A stretch of DNA of 64,000 bases, taken from contig CAJTXU010000004.1 of assembly GCA_910584125.1 (NCBI GenBank), positions 12,981 through 76,980 of the forward strand, given 5' to 3'. The notes under the pieces were generated by a model, which was not told the origin of the DNA, made no database searches, and was given only the letters and a program-made list of their open reading frames with translations. The stretch comes from an uncultured Muribaculaceae bacterium. Lineage in GTDB: Bacteria > Bacteroidota > Bacteroidia > Bacteroidales > Muribaculaceae. Both the position numbers and the translations under genes were made by a program. Below are positions 15,782 through 25,088 of this stretch, piece after piece; within the stretch, counting starts at the first letter, position 1, and the number at the start of each line of letters is the position of its first letter.

Positions 15782-16812
15782 TATTTCGTGTTCTTTTTAT
15801 AGTACTTGATGAGTTTGGGAACGACATCCTCGACGTTTCCGGTTATCACGTAGTCGGCGATGGTGTTGATCGGGGCGTCGGGGTCGCTGTTGACCGAGAT
15901 GATGATCGACGACTCCTGCATGCCGGCGATGTGCTGGATCTGGCCCGAGACGCCGCAGGCGATGTAGAGCTTGGGGCGCACGGTGACGCCCGTCTGGCCG
16001 ATCTGGCGGTCATGGTCAACCCATCCGGCGTCGACCGCGGCGCGGCTCGCGCCGACCTCGGCGCCGAGCACGTCGGCCAGCTCGTGCAGCATCTGGAAGT
16101 TCTCCTTGCTGCCCATGCCGTAACCGCCGCATACCACGATGGGGCTTCCCTTGAGGTTCACCTTCGACTTCTCGACGTTGCGGTCGATGACCTCGATCAC
16201 GAAGTCCTCGGGCGACGTGTAGTCCTCGGCGCGGAGATTCACCACCTCGCCGACGTAGTTGGAGTCGCGGACCTCCTTCTTCATGACGCCCTCGCGGACC
16301 GTCGCCATCTGCGGACGGCACTCGGGATTGACGATCGTGGCCACGATGTTGCCGCCGAACGCCGGGCGGATCTGCAGCAGCAGGTCCTTGTATTCCTCGC
16401 CGGTGCGTGCGTCCTTGTGGTCGCCGATCTCGAGCTGCGTGCAGTCCGCGGTCAGACCGCTGTGGAGGGCCGACGAAACGCGCGGACCCAGGTCGCGGCC
16501 TATCGAGGTGGCGCCCATGAAGGCGATGCGCGGCTTCTTCTCCTTGAAGAGGTTGATGAGTATCGAGGCGTGCGGGAGCGACGTGTAGGGATAGAGGCGC
16601 TTGTCCTCCACCTTGTAGACGGTGTCGACGCCATAGGGCAGGATCTGCTTCTCGACGTCCTTGAGGTTGTCGCCGGCCACCACGGCCTCGAGCTTGATGC
16701 CGAGCTTGTCGGCGAGCTGGCGGCCCTTGGTGAGGAGCTCGAGGCTGACGTCGGCAACCTTGCCGTCCTCGAACTCGCAATATACTATGAGATTATTCTT
16801 GTCTGTTGCCAT
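15781..16812 (-). CDS. etfA: Electron transfer flavoprotein subunit alpha
   Basis: 343 residues. The N-terminal half is the ETF alpha/beta-like domain. The C-terminal FAD-binding region has the expected order of motifs: VVCGGYGMGSKENFQMLHELADVLGAEVGASRAAVDAGWV, then GQTGVTVRPKLYIACGVSGQIQHIAGMQ and INSDPDAPI-like SVNSDPDAPINTIADY. It forms the ETF heterodimer with the product of the gene upstream (16815-17684, two bases away) and accepts electrons from the acyl-CoA dehydrogenase encoded downstream. The stop TAA and the downstream ATG share one base. Confidence 0.95.
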   Translation of the reverse strand: MATDKNNLIVYCEFEDGKVADVSLELLTKGRQLADKLGIKLEAVVAGDNLKDVEKQILPYGVDTVYKVEDKRLYPYTSLPHASILINLFKEKKPRIAFMGATSIGRDLGPRVSSALHSGLTADCTQLEIGDHKDARTGEEYKDLLLQIRPAFGGNIVATIVNPECRPQMATVREGVMKKEVRDSNYVGEVVNLRAEDYTSPEDFVIEVIDRNVEKSKVNLKGSPIVVCGGYGMGSKENFQMLHELADVLGAEVGASRAAVDAGWVDHDRQIGQTGVTVRPKLYIACGVSGQIQHIAGMQESSIIISVNSDPDAPINTIADYVITGNVEDVVPKLIKYYKKNTK

Positions 16813-16814
16813 GA

Positions 16815-17684
16815 TTAGCCGATTGTGTGGTTAGCGATGAGTTCCTTGATGAGCGTCTCGATTTCCTCGTCGGTGTTTTCCACGCGGCGGGCATCCTTGG
16901 CGGTGAAGACCACGTTCTCGATCTGCTTCACCTTCGTGGGGGAGCCAGCGAGACCGCACTGCGAGAGGTCGGCCTCGACCGTGGCGGCGTTCCACTCGCC
17001 GATGTTGAGATAGGGACGGGCCTCGATGAAGGCCTTCTTCTTCTCGTCTGCGGCCACCTCCGAGGGTACGGCCGCGTATTTGTATTTCTGGATGTTCTTC
17101 GCGTTGCGCGGGCGGCAGGCGTCGGCCGATCCGTTGACGGTCACCACGAGAGGCAGGGGGGCCTTGACGGTCTCCACGCCGCTCTCGATGCGGCGTCTGA
17201 TCGTGGCCTTGCCGTCGGTGATGTCCATGATCTCCTCGGCATACGTCACCTGGGGAAGGCCGAGCTTCTCGGCCACCTGCGGGCCGACCTGAGCCGTGTC
17301 GCCGTCGATGGCCTGACGGCCGCCGATGATGATGTCGTAGTCGCCGATCTTGCGCACGGCCGCGCTCAGGGCGTAGGAGGTGGCCAGCGTGTCGCTGCCT
17401 GCGAACGCGCGGTCGGAGAGCACGATGCCTCCGTCGGCGCCGCGATACATTCCCTCGCGGACTATCTCGGCGGCGCGCGCCGGGCCCATCGTGAGCAGCG
17501 TCACTTTGGAGCCGGGATACATCTCCTTAAGTTTCAAGGCCTGCTCGAGGGCGTTGAGGTCCTCGGGGTTGAAGATCGCCGGCAGCGCGGCGCGGTTGAT
17601 CGTGCCGTCTTCCTTCATGGCGTCCTTGCCCACGTTGCGGGTGTCGGGCACCTGCTTGGCCAGTACGATGATATTCAAACTCAT
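16815..17684 (-). CDS. etfB: Electron transfer flavoprotein subunit beta
   Basis: 289 residues from the ATG at 17684 (MSLNIIVLAKQVPDTRNVG). The frame is open to 17807, but the extra 41 residues do not belong to the family and cover the promoter box at 17766-17773. Family hallmarks are NPEDLNALEQALKLKE, TLLTMGP, YRGADGGIVLSDRAFAGSDT and GRQAIDGDTAQVGPQVAEKLGLPQVTYAEEI. The protein binds AMP and pairs with EtfA. First gene of the etfB-etfA-acyl-CoA dehydrogenase operon. Confidence 0.95.
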   Translation of the reverse strand: MSLNIIVLAKQVPDTRNVGKDAMKEDGTINRAALPAIFNPEDLNALEQALKLKEMYPGSKVTLLTMGPARAAEIVREGMYRGADGGIVLSDRAFAGSDTLATSYALSAAVRKIGDYDIIIGGRQAIDGDTAQVGPQVAEKLGLPQVTYAEEIMDITDGKATIRRRIESGVETVKAPLPLVVTVNGSADACRPRNAKNIQKYKYAAVPSEVAADEKKKAFIEARPYLNIGEWNAATVEADLSQCGLAGSPTKVKQIENVVFTAKDARRVENTDEEIETLIKELIANHTIG

Positions 17685-17765
17685 GTTATTCCTGTTAGAT
17701 TTGTTTTCTTCGCCATATCCCGCCGTCGCGGCCCCACTAAGCACGGCGACGGGCATAATTCGGTG

Positions 17766-17773
17766 CAAAGTTA
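17766..17773 (-). promoter_or_regulatory. -7 box for the etfBA operon
   Basis: TAACTTTG on the reverse strand, 81 bases before the EtfB ATG. An ATTGC about 22 bases further upstream may act as the -33 element. Confidence 0.5.
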
Positions 17774-17867
17774 ATAAAAATTTCTCAGACTTCCGCAATA
17801 TGTGCAATTTTCAACTCGCTTTAATTAAAAATGAGGCGGATTTTCAAGCAGTGTGAAGATTTTTGAT

Positions 17868-17875
17868 TATATTTG
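17868..17875 (+). promoter_or_regulatory. -7 box for the PD40 protein gene
   Basis: TATATTTG matches TAnnTTTG and sits 22 bases before the ATG at 17898. It excludes the upstream in-frame codon at 17853 as the start. Confidence 0.5.
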
Positions 17876-17897
17876 TGCTTCCACTTTCAATATAAGT

Positions 17898-19127
17898 ATG
17901 AAACAGACCATCCACGCCATATCGGCCGCTGCCCTCATAGCCCTCACGGCCGCGCTTCCGGCCACGGCCCAGACAGCCGACGAGCTCCTCTCGCAGGGCC
18001 GCGAGGCTTTCCTCGACTACCGTTTCGACGAGGCGGCGAGACTCTACTCCCAGGCCCAGCGGAAGGCGAAACGCACAGACGAGTATTTCGCCGACAAATA
18101 CGACACCTACCGCCGGCAGCTCACGCAGGCCACCAACTTCCTGGAGCGCGTCGAGAAGATTGCCGTCATCGACAGCATCACCGTGCCGCGCGACGAGTTC
18201 TTCCGCGCATACCGTCTCCCGGCGTCGGCCGGTTCGCTCGGCGGAGCCGAGGCCCTGCCCTCGCCTCGCGAAGAGGATGTCGACTACGTCTTCACCAACG
18301 AGGGCGACGACTACAAGATCTGGGCCGAGCCCGACACCACCGGATACATGCGCCTCGTGGAGTCGTCGCGCCTCACCGACGGCCGCTGGAGCGACCCATC
18401 CCCTCTCGACGACACCCTGTCGGAAGAGGGCGACGCGATATTCCCGTTCATGATGGCCGACGGCGTGACGCTCTATTACGCCGACAACGGCGACAATTCC
18501 ATCGGCGGTTACGACATAATGGTGGCCACCCGCGACGCGGCCGACGGCACTTTCCTACAGCCCTCGAACCTCGGATTCCCCTACAACTCCCCGTATGACG
18601 ACTACCTGCTCGCCATCGACGAGCTAAACGGCGTCGGATGGTGGGCCACCGACCGCAACAACCTCGACGACGAACTGACGGTCTACGTGTTCGTCACCAA
18701 CGACCTGCGCAACAACTACTCGCCCGACGACGACGACGTCACCGCCTTCGCCCGCATCGACGACTACATAGCCACGCAGCCCGAGGACGCAGACTACGAC
18801 GAGCTGCTCGAGACCATCCGGGCCATAGACCCGTCGGCGAGGGAGAAAAAGCCGGAATTCACCATAACGGCGTCGAAGGACAGGATATTTCACCGTTACG
18901 ATGAACTTCCCGATGCCGCGTCGCGCGAGGCCGTGAGGAGATATCTCGCGGCGGCCGACGAAATGGCCCAGGCCGAGTCCGAACTCTCGGCCATGCGCCG
19001 CCAGTACGCCGAGTCGCATTCGCAGCAGCATGCGCGCCGCATCGCCGCTGCCGAAGCCGCCATCGAGAAGCTTCGCGCCGATCTCGCCTCCATCCGCTCG
19101 GCCATGTACAAGACCCTGAATAAGTAA
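17898..19127 (+). CDS. Exported TPR/PD40 beta-propeller-like protein
   Basis: 409 residues from the ATG at 17898, which begins a signal peptide (MKQTIHAISAAALIALTAALPATAQ). Residues 26-80 form a helical tetratricopeptide-like pair (LLSQGREAFLDYRFDEAARLYSQAQRKAK). The middle part has PD40/TolB-type strands (EGDAIFPFMMADGVTLYYADNG...GGYDIMVATRD...YNSPYDDYLLAIDE), as found in periplasmic scaffold proteins of Bacteroidetes. The C-terminus is a coiled coil (AQAESELSAMRRQYAESHSQ and beyond). The stop codon lies inside a TAAGTAA heptamer repeat. It probably acts in the periplasm as a binding or scaffold protein; no enzyme is suggested. Confidence 0.8.
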   Translation: MKQTIHAISAAALIALTAALPATAQTADELLSQGREAFLDYRFDEAARLYSQAQRKAKRTDEYFADKYDTYRRQLTQATNFLERVEKIAVIDSITVPRDEFFRAYRLPASAGSLGGAEALPSPREEDVDYVFTNEGDDYKIWAEPDTTGYMRLVESSRLTDGRWSDPSPLDDTLSEEGDAIFPFMMADGVTLYYADNGDNSIGGYDIMVATRDAADGTFLQPSNLGFPYNSPYDDYLLAIDELNGVGWWATDRNNLDDELTVYVFVTNDLRNNYSPDDDDVTAFARIDDYIATQPEDADYDELLETIRAIDPSAREKKPEFTITASKDRIFHRYDELPDAASREAVRRYLAAADEMAQAESELSAMRRQYAESHSQQHARRIAAAEAAIEKLRADLASIRSAMYKTLNK

Positions 19128-19148
19128 TAAGTAATAAGTAATAAGTAA
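19121..19148. repeat. TAAGTAA heptamer, four tandem copies
   Basis: Four exact 7-base copies begin within the last codons of the PD40 gene and supply its stop. Related sequence of opposite sense follows at 19189-19340. Confidence 0.85.
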
Positions 19149-19188
19149 TACGGGCAATTGCTTTAACCTAATAGTTGACACATGCGTT

Positions 19189-19340
19189 CCTTCATACTTT
19201 TACTTATTGCATATTTCTTAATACTTTTTACTAAACACTTCTTACTTAACACTTTTTACTTTTTACTAAACACTTCTTACTTAACACTTTTTACTTTTTA
19301 CCAAACACTTCTTACTTAATACTTTTCACTTAATACTTTT
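19189..19340. repeat. TTACTTA-type low-complexity repeat block
   Basis: About 150 bases of TTACTTTTTAC, CTTCTTACTTAACAC and similar words, with two nearly exact copies of a roughly 40-base unit. It is nearly G-free and contrasts with the GC-rich genes on both sides. It fills the gap before the CstA-like gene; no clear promoter is visible in it. Confidence 0.8.
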
Positions 19341-19349
19341 CATAATATC

Positions 19350-20819
19350 ATGATTTCTTTCTCAGTCGCCCTTCTCCTGCTGATCGCGGGATATTTCGTC
19401 TACGGCACGTTCGTATCGAAGGTATTCGGACAGGACCCCGCGCGGGTCACGCCCGTCCACACCCATGCCGACGGAGTCGACTTCGTCGAGCTCCCGACAT
19501 GGAAGATTTTCCTCATACAGTTTCTCAACATCGCGGGCCTCGGCCCGATCTTCGGAGCCATAATGGGCGTGATGTTCGGACCGGCGGCTTTCCTCTGGAT
19601 CGTGTTCGGCACGATATTCGCCGGAGCCGTCCACGACTATCTCTCGGGCATGATGTCGCTGCGCAGCGACGGTGCCTCGCTGCCCGAGATTGTCGGCGCG
19701 CAGCTGGGAGGTGGCGTCAAGAACGTGATGCGCGTCTTCTCGCTGCTGCTGATGATCCTTGTCGGCGCGGTGTTCGTCTACAATCCCGCCGACCTGCTCG
19801 GAATGCTGACGCCGAGCAGCCTCGACCGGACGTTCTGGATTGTCGTGATCTTCGCCTACTACATGCTGGCCACCCTGCTGCCGATCGACAAGCTCATCGG
19901 CAAGCTATACCCCGTTTTCGGACTCGCGCTTCTCTTCATGGCCGTCGGCATCATGACGATGCTCTATGTCAACTCCGGGTCGGTGCCCGAGATGTGGCAT
20001 GACTTCAGCAACCGGCGGCTCGACGCCGACGCGGCCCCGATATTCCCCATGATGTTCGTCTCGATAGCCTGCGGCGCCATATCGGGCTTCCACGCCACTC
20101 AGTCGCCGATGATGGCCCGCTGCCTGAAGAACGAGCGCCACGCGCGGCCCGTGTTCTACGGCGCGATGGTCACCGAGGGCATCGTCGCCCTGATATGGGC
20201 GGCGGCGGCTGTGACGTTCACCGGGGGCTACACCGAACTGCAACAGGCCCTGGCCGGAGCGACGCCGGCCACGCTGGTCAACGACATATCCAAGGAGTGG
20301 CTCGGCGCCGTCGGCGGCGTGCTCGCCATCCTCGGAGTCATAGCGGCCCCGATCACGTCGGGCGACACCGCCCTGCGCTCCGCCCGCCTCATCGCCGCCG
20401 ACTTCATGGGCATCAAGCAGAAGAAGATTGCTTCGCGGCTCATGGTCTCGGTGCCGATCTTCGTGCTCTGCTTCATCATCATGCTCGTGCCTTACGAGGC
20501 GCTGTGGCGTTATTTCGCATGGTGCAACCAGGTGCTCTCGGTCTTCACCCTCTGGGCCATCACGGTCTATCTGATGCGCCATTCGAAGCCTTACTGGATC
20601 ACGATGATTCCGGCCATGTTCATGACCGCCGTCACCGTGACCTACATCTTCTTCGCCCCCGAGGGCTTCAACTCGCTGACCTCCAATTTCCTCGGCTTCA
20701 CCATCAGCTATGAGACGGCCGTGGCGGCCGGTCTCGGAGCGGCGCTCCTGCTCACGCTGCTGTTCGCCCGCCACCGCCGCGCCTGCGCCGCGAGCCTCTC
20801 TGTGGCGGAAACCGACTGA
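19350..20819 (+). CDS. CstA-family (carbon starvation) transporter
   Basis: 489 residues with at least a dozen hydrophobic helices. CstA-family features include GLGPIFGAIMGVMFGPAAFLWIVFG, FAGAVHDYLSGMMSLR, GFHATQSPMMARCL and GVIAAPITSGDTALRSARLIAADF. It is shorter than the enteric CstA of about 700 residues and matches the compact Bacteroidetes form. CstA and its relative BtsT import peptides or pyruvate under carbon limitation; the substrate here is not known. The next gene begins six bases downstream. Confidence 0.9.
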   Translation: MISFSVALLLLIAGYFVYGTFVSKVFGQDPARVTPVHTHADGVDFVELPTWKIFLIQFLNIAGLGPIFGAIMGVMFGPAAFLWIVFGTIFAGAVHDYLSGMMSLRSDGASLPEIVGAQLGGGVKNVMRVFSLLLMILVGAVFVYNPADLLGMLTPSSLDRTFWIVVIFAYYMLATLLPIDKLIGKLYPVFGLALLFMAVGIMTMLYVNSGSVPEMWHDFSNRRLDADAAPIFPMMFVSIACGAISGFHATQSPMMARCLKNERHARPVFYGAMVTEGIVALIWAAAAVTFTGGYTELQQALAGATPATLVNDISKEWLGAVGGVLAILGVIAAPITSGDTALRSARLIAADFMGIKQKKIASRLMVSVPIFVLCFIIMLVPYEALWRYFAWCNQVLSVFTLWAITVYLMRHSKPYWITMIPAMFMTAVTVTYIFFAPEGFNSLTSNFLGFTISYETAVAAGLGAALLLTLLFARHRRACAASLSVAETD

Positions 20820-20825
20820 CGATAT

Positions 20826-21671
20826 ATGGAAACATCACAGATAATAGAATCAATCTCACAAAACGACAGATATAACCTCCACTCGCATTCGGAATACTGC
20901 GACGGCAAGGCCTCCGTGGCCGAGATAGCCGACGCAGCCTGCCGCGCGGGGTTCACGCTGTGGGGCGTCTCGCCCCACTCCCCTGTCTGCATCGAGTCGC
21001 CGTGCAACATGAGCCGCGCCGACATGCCCCGCTATCTCGACGGCATGGAGAGGCTCAAGGAAAGCTATCGCGACCGGATGCGGCTGCTCGCCGGACTCGA
21101 GATTGACTGGCTGAGCCGCGACTTCGGTCCGCACATAGATTATTTCCTCGGCCTGCCCCTCGACTTCCGCATCGGCTCGGTGCATTTCGTGCCGACGCGC
21201 GACGGAGTGCCGCTCGATTGCGACGGCAGCCACGAGCGGTTCGAGGGCTACCTGCGCGACGGCTTCGGAGGCGACCTCCGCTATGTCGTCGAGAAGTATT
21301 TCGAACAGGTGCTCATGATGCTCGAAGCTGGCGGATTCGACATTCTCGGCCATTTCGACAAGATCATAGGCAACGCGTTCAAGACCGACCCGACGCTCGA
21401 GGACCAGGGCTGGTATGCCGCGCTGGTCGACGACACGGTGCGCCTCGCGGCCGACACCGGTGTCATCGTCGAGATCAACACCAAGGCCATCGAGGCCAAG
21501 GGACGCTTCTTCCCGGCCGAACGATGGTGGCCGCGCCTACTCGACGCCGGGGTGCCCATAGCAGTCAACTCCGACTGCCATCACCCGGAGCTCACCGACC
21601 TGGGCCGTCCCGAAGCCCTCGAACGCCTCGCGGCCCTGCGCGCCGCCAAGGCTCCAAGTTCCGGGGTCTAA
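20826..21671 (+). CDS. PHP-domain phosphatase, histidinol-phosphatase type
   Basis: 281 residues. Metal-binding motifs of the PHP family are complete: NLHSHSEYCDGK (H-x-H), GLEIDW, RIGSVHF, DILGHFDKI and VNSDCHHPE. Length and motif order agree with HisJ-type histidinol-phosphatase (L-histidinol phosphate to L-histidinol), although no other histidine gene is in the window, so another phosphoester substrate remains possible. The ATG is six bases after the CstA-like gene, suggesting cotranscription. Confidence 0.82.
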   Translation: METSQIIESISQNDRYNLHSHSEYCDGKASVAEIADAACRAGFTLWGVSPHSPVCIESPCNMSRADMPRYLDGMERLKESYRDRMRLLAGLEIDWLSRDFGPHIDYFLGLPLDFRIGSVHFVPTRDGVPLDCDGSHERFEGYLRDGFGGDLRYVVEKYFEQVLMMLEAGGFDILGHFDKIIGNAFKTDPTLEDQGWYAALVDDTVRLAADTGVIVEINTKAIEAKGRFFPAERWWPRLLDAGVPIAVNSDCHHPELTDLGRPEALERLAALRAAKAPSSGV

Positions 21672-21719
21672 GAGCTAAGGGAACCTTTACTTATTACTTT
21701 ATACTTTTTTCTTTTCCAA

Positions 21720-22961
21720 GTGAACTACAGTCTGTTTCTGGCCCGGAGGCTGTCTCTGTCGTCGGGCGGTCGACGCAAGTCGCCGGCCATAACGGTTTCG
21801 GTCACCGCCGTGGCCCTGTCGGTGGCGGTGATGCTCGCCGCCGTGGCCATCGTGATCGGTTTCAAGCGCGAGATCCGCGAGAAGGTCGTGGGGTTCAATT
21901 CGCACATCACCCTCTACAACCTGCCGCAGTCGGGCGACGAGACCAACCTCATCACCCTCACGCCGTCGCTGCGCCACCTGCTCGACAGCGTGCCTTACGT
22001 CACAGACTACAGCCTCGAGGCCTCCATCCCCGCGATATTCAAGACTCCCGGCGACTTCAAGGGCGTCTATCTGAGAAGCCTCAACGGCCGGCCGACGGCC
22101 GACTTCATCCGCGCCAACCTCGAGGAGGGCCGAGTGCCCGACTACACGCGCAGCGAGGACGACCGCAGCATCGTGATCTCCAGGATCGCCGCCGACCAGC
22201 TCGGGCTTAAGACCGGCGACCATATCGACACATATTTCATCGCCGACGACGTCCGCGTCAGGCGTCTCGAAGTGGCCGGAATATTCAACTCGCACTTTGA
22301 CACCTACGACCAGGTGATGGTCTACGGCCCGCTGCGCCTCATCCAGCAGGTGGCGCAGATCCCGGCCACCCAGGGCACGAGCCTCCAGGTGCAGACCGAC
22401 GACTTCGACCGGCTGGAGCGCAACACAGCCGACCTCCACGACAGGCTGATCCGCGCCACGGCCGACGGCACTCTGTTCAGATACTACCGCGTCGACAACG
22501 CCCTCAACCAGGGGGCCGGATACTTCAGCTGGCTGTCTCTGCTCGACATGAACGTCACCGTGATCCTCGCACTGATGACCGTCGTGGCCATCGCGACGCT
22601 GATATCGGGAATGCTGATACTCATCCTCGACAAGAAGCGCTTCATCGGCGTCACGCGCGCCATGGGGGCCTCGACGGTCGGCGTCAGGCGCGTCTTCGTC
22701 TACCTCGCCATCCGCGTCGCCGTGGCCGGCATGGCGATAGGCAACGTCGTGATGCTCGCCCTGCTGTGGTGTCAGGACCGCTGGCATTTCCTGCATCTCG
22801 ACCCGGAGGCCTACTACATCGACTTCGTGCCGGTGCAGATCGACTGGACGTGGGTCGTGGCTCTCAACGCCGCCTGCCTCGTCGTGATATACCTCAGCCT
22901 CATACTCCCCTCGCGCTTCGTGGCGCGGATATCGCCCGCCGAAGCAGTCAGGAACGAATAG
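21720..22961 (+). CDS. FtsX-like ABC transporter permease (LolC/LolE type)
   Basis: 413 residues from a GTG at 21720. One membrane helix near the N-terminus (ITVSVTAVALSVAVMLAAVAIVIGF) is followed by a large periplasmic MacB-like domain of about 200 residues and a C-terminal FtsX block of three helices (VTVILALMTVVAIATLISGMLILIL; the IRVAVAGMAIGNVVMLALLW segment; VVALNAACLVVIYLSLI). It ends in the typical ARISPAEAVRNE. Such permeases work with a LolD-type ATPase to move lipoproteins out of the inner membrane. No ATPase gene adjoins, so the partner is elsewhere. Confidence 0.88.
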   Translation: MNYSLFLARRLSLSSGGRRKSPAITVSVTAVALSVAVMLAAVAIVIGFKREIREKVVGFNSHITLYNLPQSGDETNLITLTPSLRHLLDSVPYVTDYSLEASIPAIFKTPGDFKGVYLRSLNGRPTADFIRANLEEGRVPDYTRSEDDRSIVISRIAADQLGLKTGDHIDTYFIADDVRVRRLEVAGIFNSHFDTYDQVMVYGPLRLIQQVAQIPATQGTSLQVQTDDFDRLERNTADLHDRLIRATADGTLFRYYRVDNALNQGAGYFSWLSLLDMNVTVILALMTVVAIATLISGMLILILDKKRFIGVTRAMGASTVGVRRVFVYLAIRVAVAGMAIGNVVMLALLWCQDRWHFLHLDPEAYYIDFVPVQIDWTWVVALNAACLVVIYLSLILPSRFVARISPAEAVRNE

Positions 22962-22988
22962 CGCTTTTACGAATCGCGCCCAAAACCA

Positions 22989-23040
22989 TAGCGCCGCCGG
23001 AAATGTTAACAGATTAAGGTAACATTTTCACGAAGCGCTA
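22989..23040. promoter_or_regulatory. Nested inverted repeat directly upstream of ppk1
   Basis: AAATGTTA (23001-23008) and TAACATTT (23020-23027) form a perfect 8-base inverted repeat, enclosed by TAGCGC (22989-22994) and GCGCTA (23035-23040). The last base is the A of the ppk1 ATG. It could be a dimeric operator or a hairpin covering the start codon. Confidence 0.5.
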
Positions 23041-25088
23041 TGTCTGACACGAAAAAAACGAAGTTCCCATACATCGACCGTGACCTCAGCTGGATGTATT
23101 TCAACCACCGCATCCTGCAGGAGGCCTGGAGAGACGATGTGCCTCTGCTGGAACGCATGTCGTTTCTCGGCATATATTCCAACAACCTCGACGAGTTCTT
23201 CCGCGTCCGCATGGCCACGCTCTCGCGCATAGCCACACTCAAGGGGAAGGATATGGCTATCGACAGCCGCCGGGCCGCCGAGCTCTTCCACCGCATCAGC
23301 TCGCTCGACAACGTGTATTCCGACGAATTCGCCGCCTGCGTCCGCACGCTCACCGAGCGGCTCGCCGCCGACCACATACGCATACTCGACGAGACCGAGC
23401 TCGACGACGCGCAGCAGCACTTCGTGCGCTGCGTGTTCCGCAGCCGCATCAGCGGATTCGTGTCGCCGGTGTGGCTCTCCAAGCTCGACGAGTTCTCGCG
23501 CGAGAGCGACAGCCACATCTACCTCTGCGTCGAGCTCTCGGGGCCCGGACTCAAGACCGACCACGCCCTCATCGAGCTCCCCACATCGACCTGCGGCCGC
23601 TTCGTCGTGCTGCCCGACCGGGGCGACGACGCATGCGTCATGTATCTCGACGACATAGTGCGATATTGCCTGCCGATGATTTTTCCCGGCATGGGATATA
23701 CTGATTTCCGCGCTTTCTCGTTCAAGTTTACCAAAGACGCCGAGATGGAGATCGACAACGACATGCATGTCGGCCCTATGGAGAAGATAGCCAAAGCGGT
23801 GCGCAGCCGCAAGAAAGGCGCCGCGCTCAGGGTGCTCCACGACTCGGAGATGCCCGACACGATGCTCCGCCTGCTGATGAAGAAGCTCAAGCTCGACAAG
23901 CTCGACACCGTGCAGCCCACCGGCCGCTACCAGAACCACAAGGACTTCATGTCGTTCCCCTCCAGCTGCCGCAAGGACCTGAAGTATCCCGACTGGCAGG
24001 CCGCCATACCCCCCGAGCTCAAGGGAACCGACTCGCTGATGCAGCTCATCTCCGAGCGCGACCGCTTCGTGCACGTGCCATACCAGACGTTCGACTACGT
24101 GATCAGGCTCCTCCAGGAGGCGGCCGTATCGAAAAATGTGAAAAGCATAAAGATCACCCTCTACCGCATGGCCCGCAACTCGAAGGTGGCCGAGGCCCTG
24201 ATGAGCGCCGCCCGCAACGGCAAGAAGGTCACCGCCGTCGTCGAGCTCCTGGCCCGTTTCGACGAGTCGAGCAACATCAGCTACTCCAAGAAGATGCAGG
24301 ACGCCGGGGTCAACGTCGTCTTCGGCCTCGACGGCCTCAAGATTCACTCCAAGATCGCGCTGATCACGCTGCGCAACGGCCGCGACATCGCCGTCGTCGG
24401 CACCGGAAACTTCCACGAGGGCAACGCGTCGGTCTATACCGACTACTTCCTCATGACCGCCGACCCCCGCATCGTGGGCGACGTCGGCAGGGTGTTCGAC
24501 ACGATCAGGAAGCCCTACGTCAGCCAGGAATTCAGGCATCTGCTGGTCTCGCCGTTCAACATGCGCCAGACGTTCGTCTCCCTGATTGACGACGAGATAG
24601 CCGAGGCCCGCAAGGGACGCGAGGCCTGGATCAAGATAAAGATCAACCATATCACCGACGAGGATATGGTGAGGCATCTCTACCGCGCCTCGCAGGCCGG
24701 AGTCAAGATCGACATGCTCGTGCGCGGCAACTGCTCGATCGTCACCGGCGTGCCCGGCGTGAGCGACAACATCCGCATCGCCGGCATCATCGACCGGTAT
24801 CTCGAGCATTCGAGGATTTTCATCTTCCATGCCCGGGGCCTCGACAAGACATTCATGGGCTCGGCCGACTGGATGCCGCGCAACCTCGACCGCCGCATCG
24901 AGGCTGTAACCCCGGTCTACGACCCCCGGCTCAAGGACGACCTGAGACGCACCGTGGAGTTCGGCCTGCGCGACAACGTCCAGGCCCGCGTGGTCGACGG
25001 CTCGGGTGAAAACAGAATAAGACAGGTGGAGGGAGAGACACTCCCCTTCCGCTCGCAGTTCGAACTATATAAAGCATACAACCAATGA
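23040..25088 (+). CDS. ppk1: Polyphosphate kinase 1
   Basis: 682 residues, a full-length Ppk1. It polymerises the gamma-phosphate of ATP into polyphosphate, reversibly. The N domain opens with YIDRDLSWMYFNHRILQEA. The two phospholipase-D-like catalytic domains contain ELLARFDESSNISYSKKM, GLKIHSKIAL (the autophosphorylated His), GTGNFHEGNASVYTDYFLMTADPRI and GIIDRYLEHSRIFIFHA. The stop overlaps the start of the exopolyphosphatase gene by four bases, so synthesis and breakdown enzymes are coupled. An inverted repeat precedes the start. Confidence 0.97.
   Translation: MSDTKKTKFPYIDRDLSWMYFNHRILQEAWRDDVPLLERMSFLGIYSNNLDEFFRVRMATLSRIATLKGKDMAIDSRRAAELFHRISSLDNVYSDEFAACVRTLTERLAADHIRILDETELDDAQQHFVRCVFRSRISGFVSPVWLSKLDEFSRESDSHIYLCVELSGPGLKTDHALIELPTSTCGRFVVLPDRGDDACVMYLDDIVRYCLPMIFPGMGYTDFRAFSFKFTKDAEMEIDNDMHVGPMEKIAKAVRSRKKGAALRVLHDSEMPDTMLRLLMKKLKLDKLDTVQPTGRYQNHKDFMSFPSSCRKDLKYPDWQAAIPPELKGTDSLMQLISERDRFVHVPYQTFDYVIRLLQEAAVSKNVKSIKITLYRMARNSKVAEALMSAARNGKKVTAVVELLARFDESSNISYSKKMQDAGVNVVFGLDGLKIHSKIALITLRNGRDIAVVGTGNFHEGNASVYTDYFLMTADPRIVGDVGRVFDTIRKPYVSQEFRHLLVSPFNMRQTFVSLIDDEIAEARKGREAWIKIKINHITDEDMVRHLYRASQAGVKIDMLVRGNCSIVTGVPGVSDNIRIAGIIDRYLEHSRIFIFHARGLDKTFMGSADWMPRNLDRRIEAVTPVYDPRLKDDLRRTVEFGLRDNVQARVVDGSGENRIRQVEGETLPFRSQFELYKAYNQ

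Noticed and set aside
14135..15802. 555-residue forward frame opposite the acyl-CoA dehydrogenase
   Set aside because: It is a long antisense shadow caused by high GC and codon bias; the reverse strand encodes a complete, motif-bearing enzyme.
17685..17807. Longer N-terminus of EtfB
   Set aside because: The added residues are not part of the family and would lie over the operon promoter.
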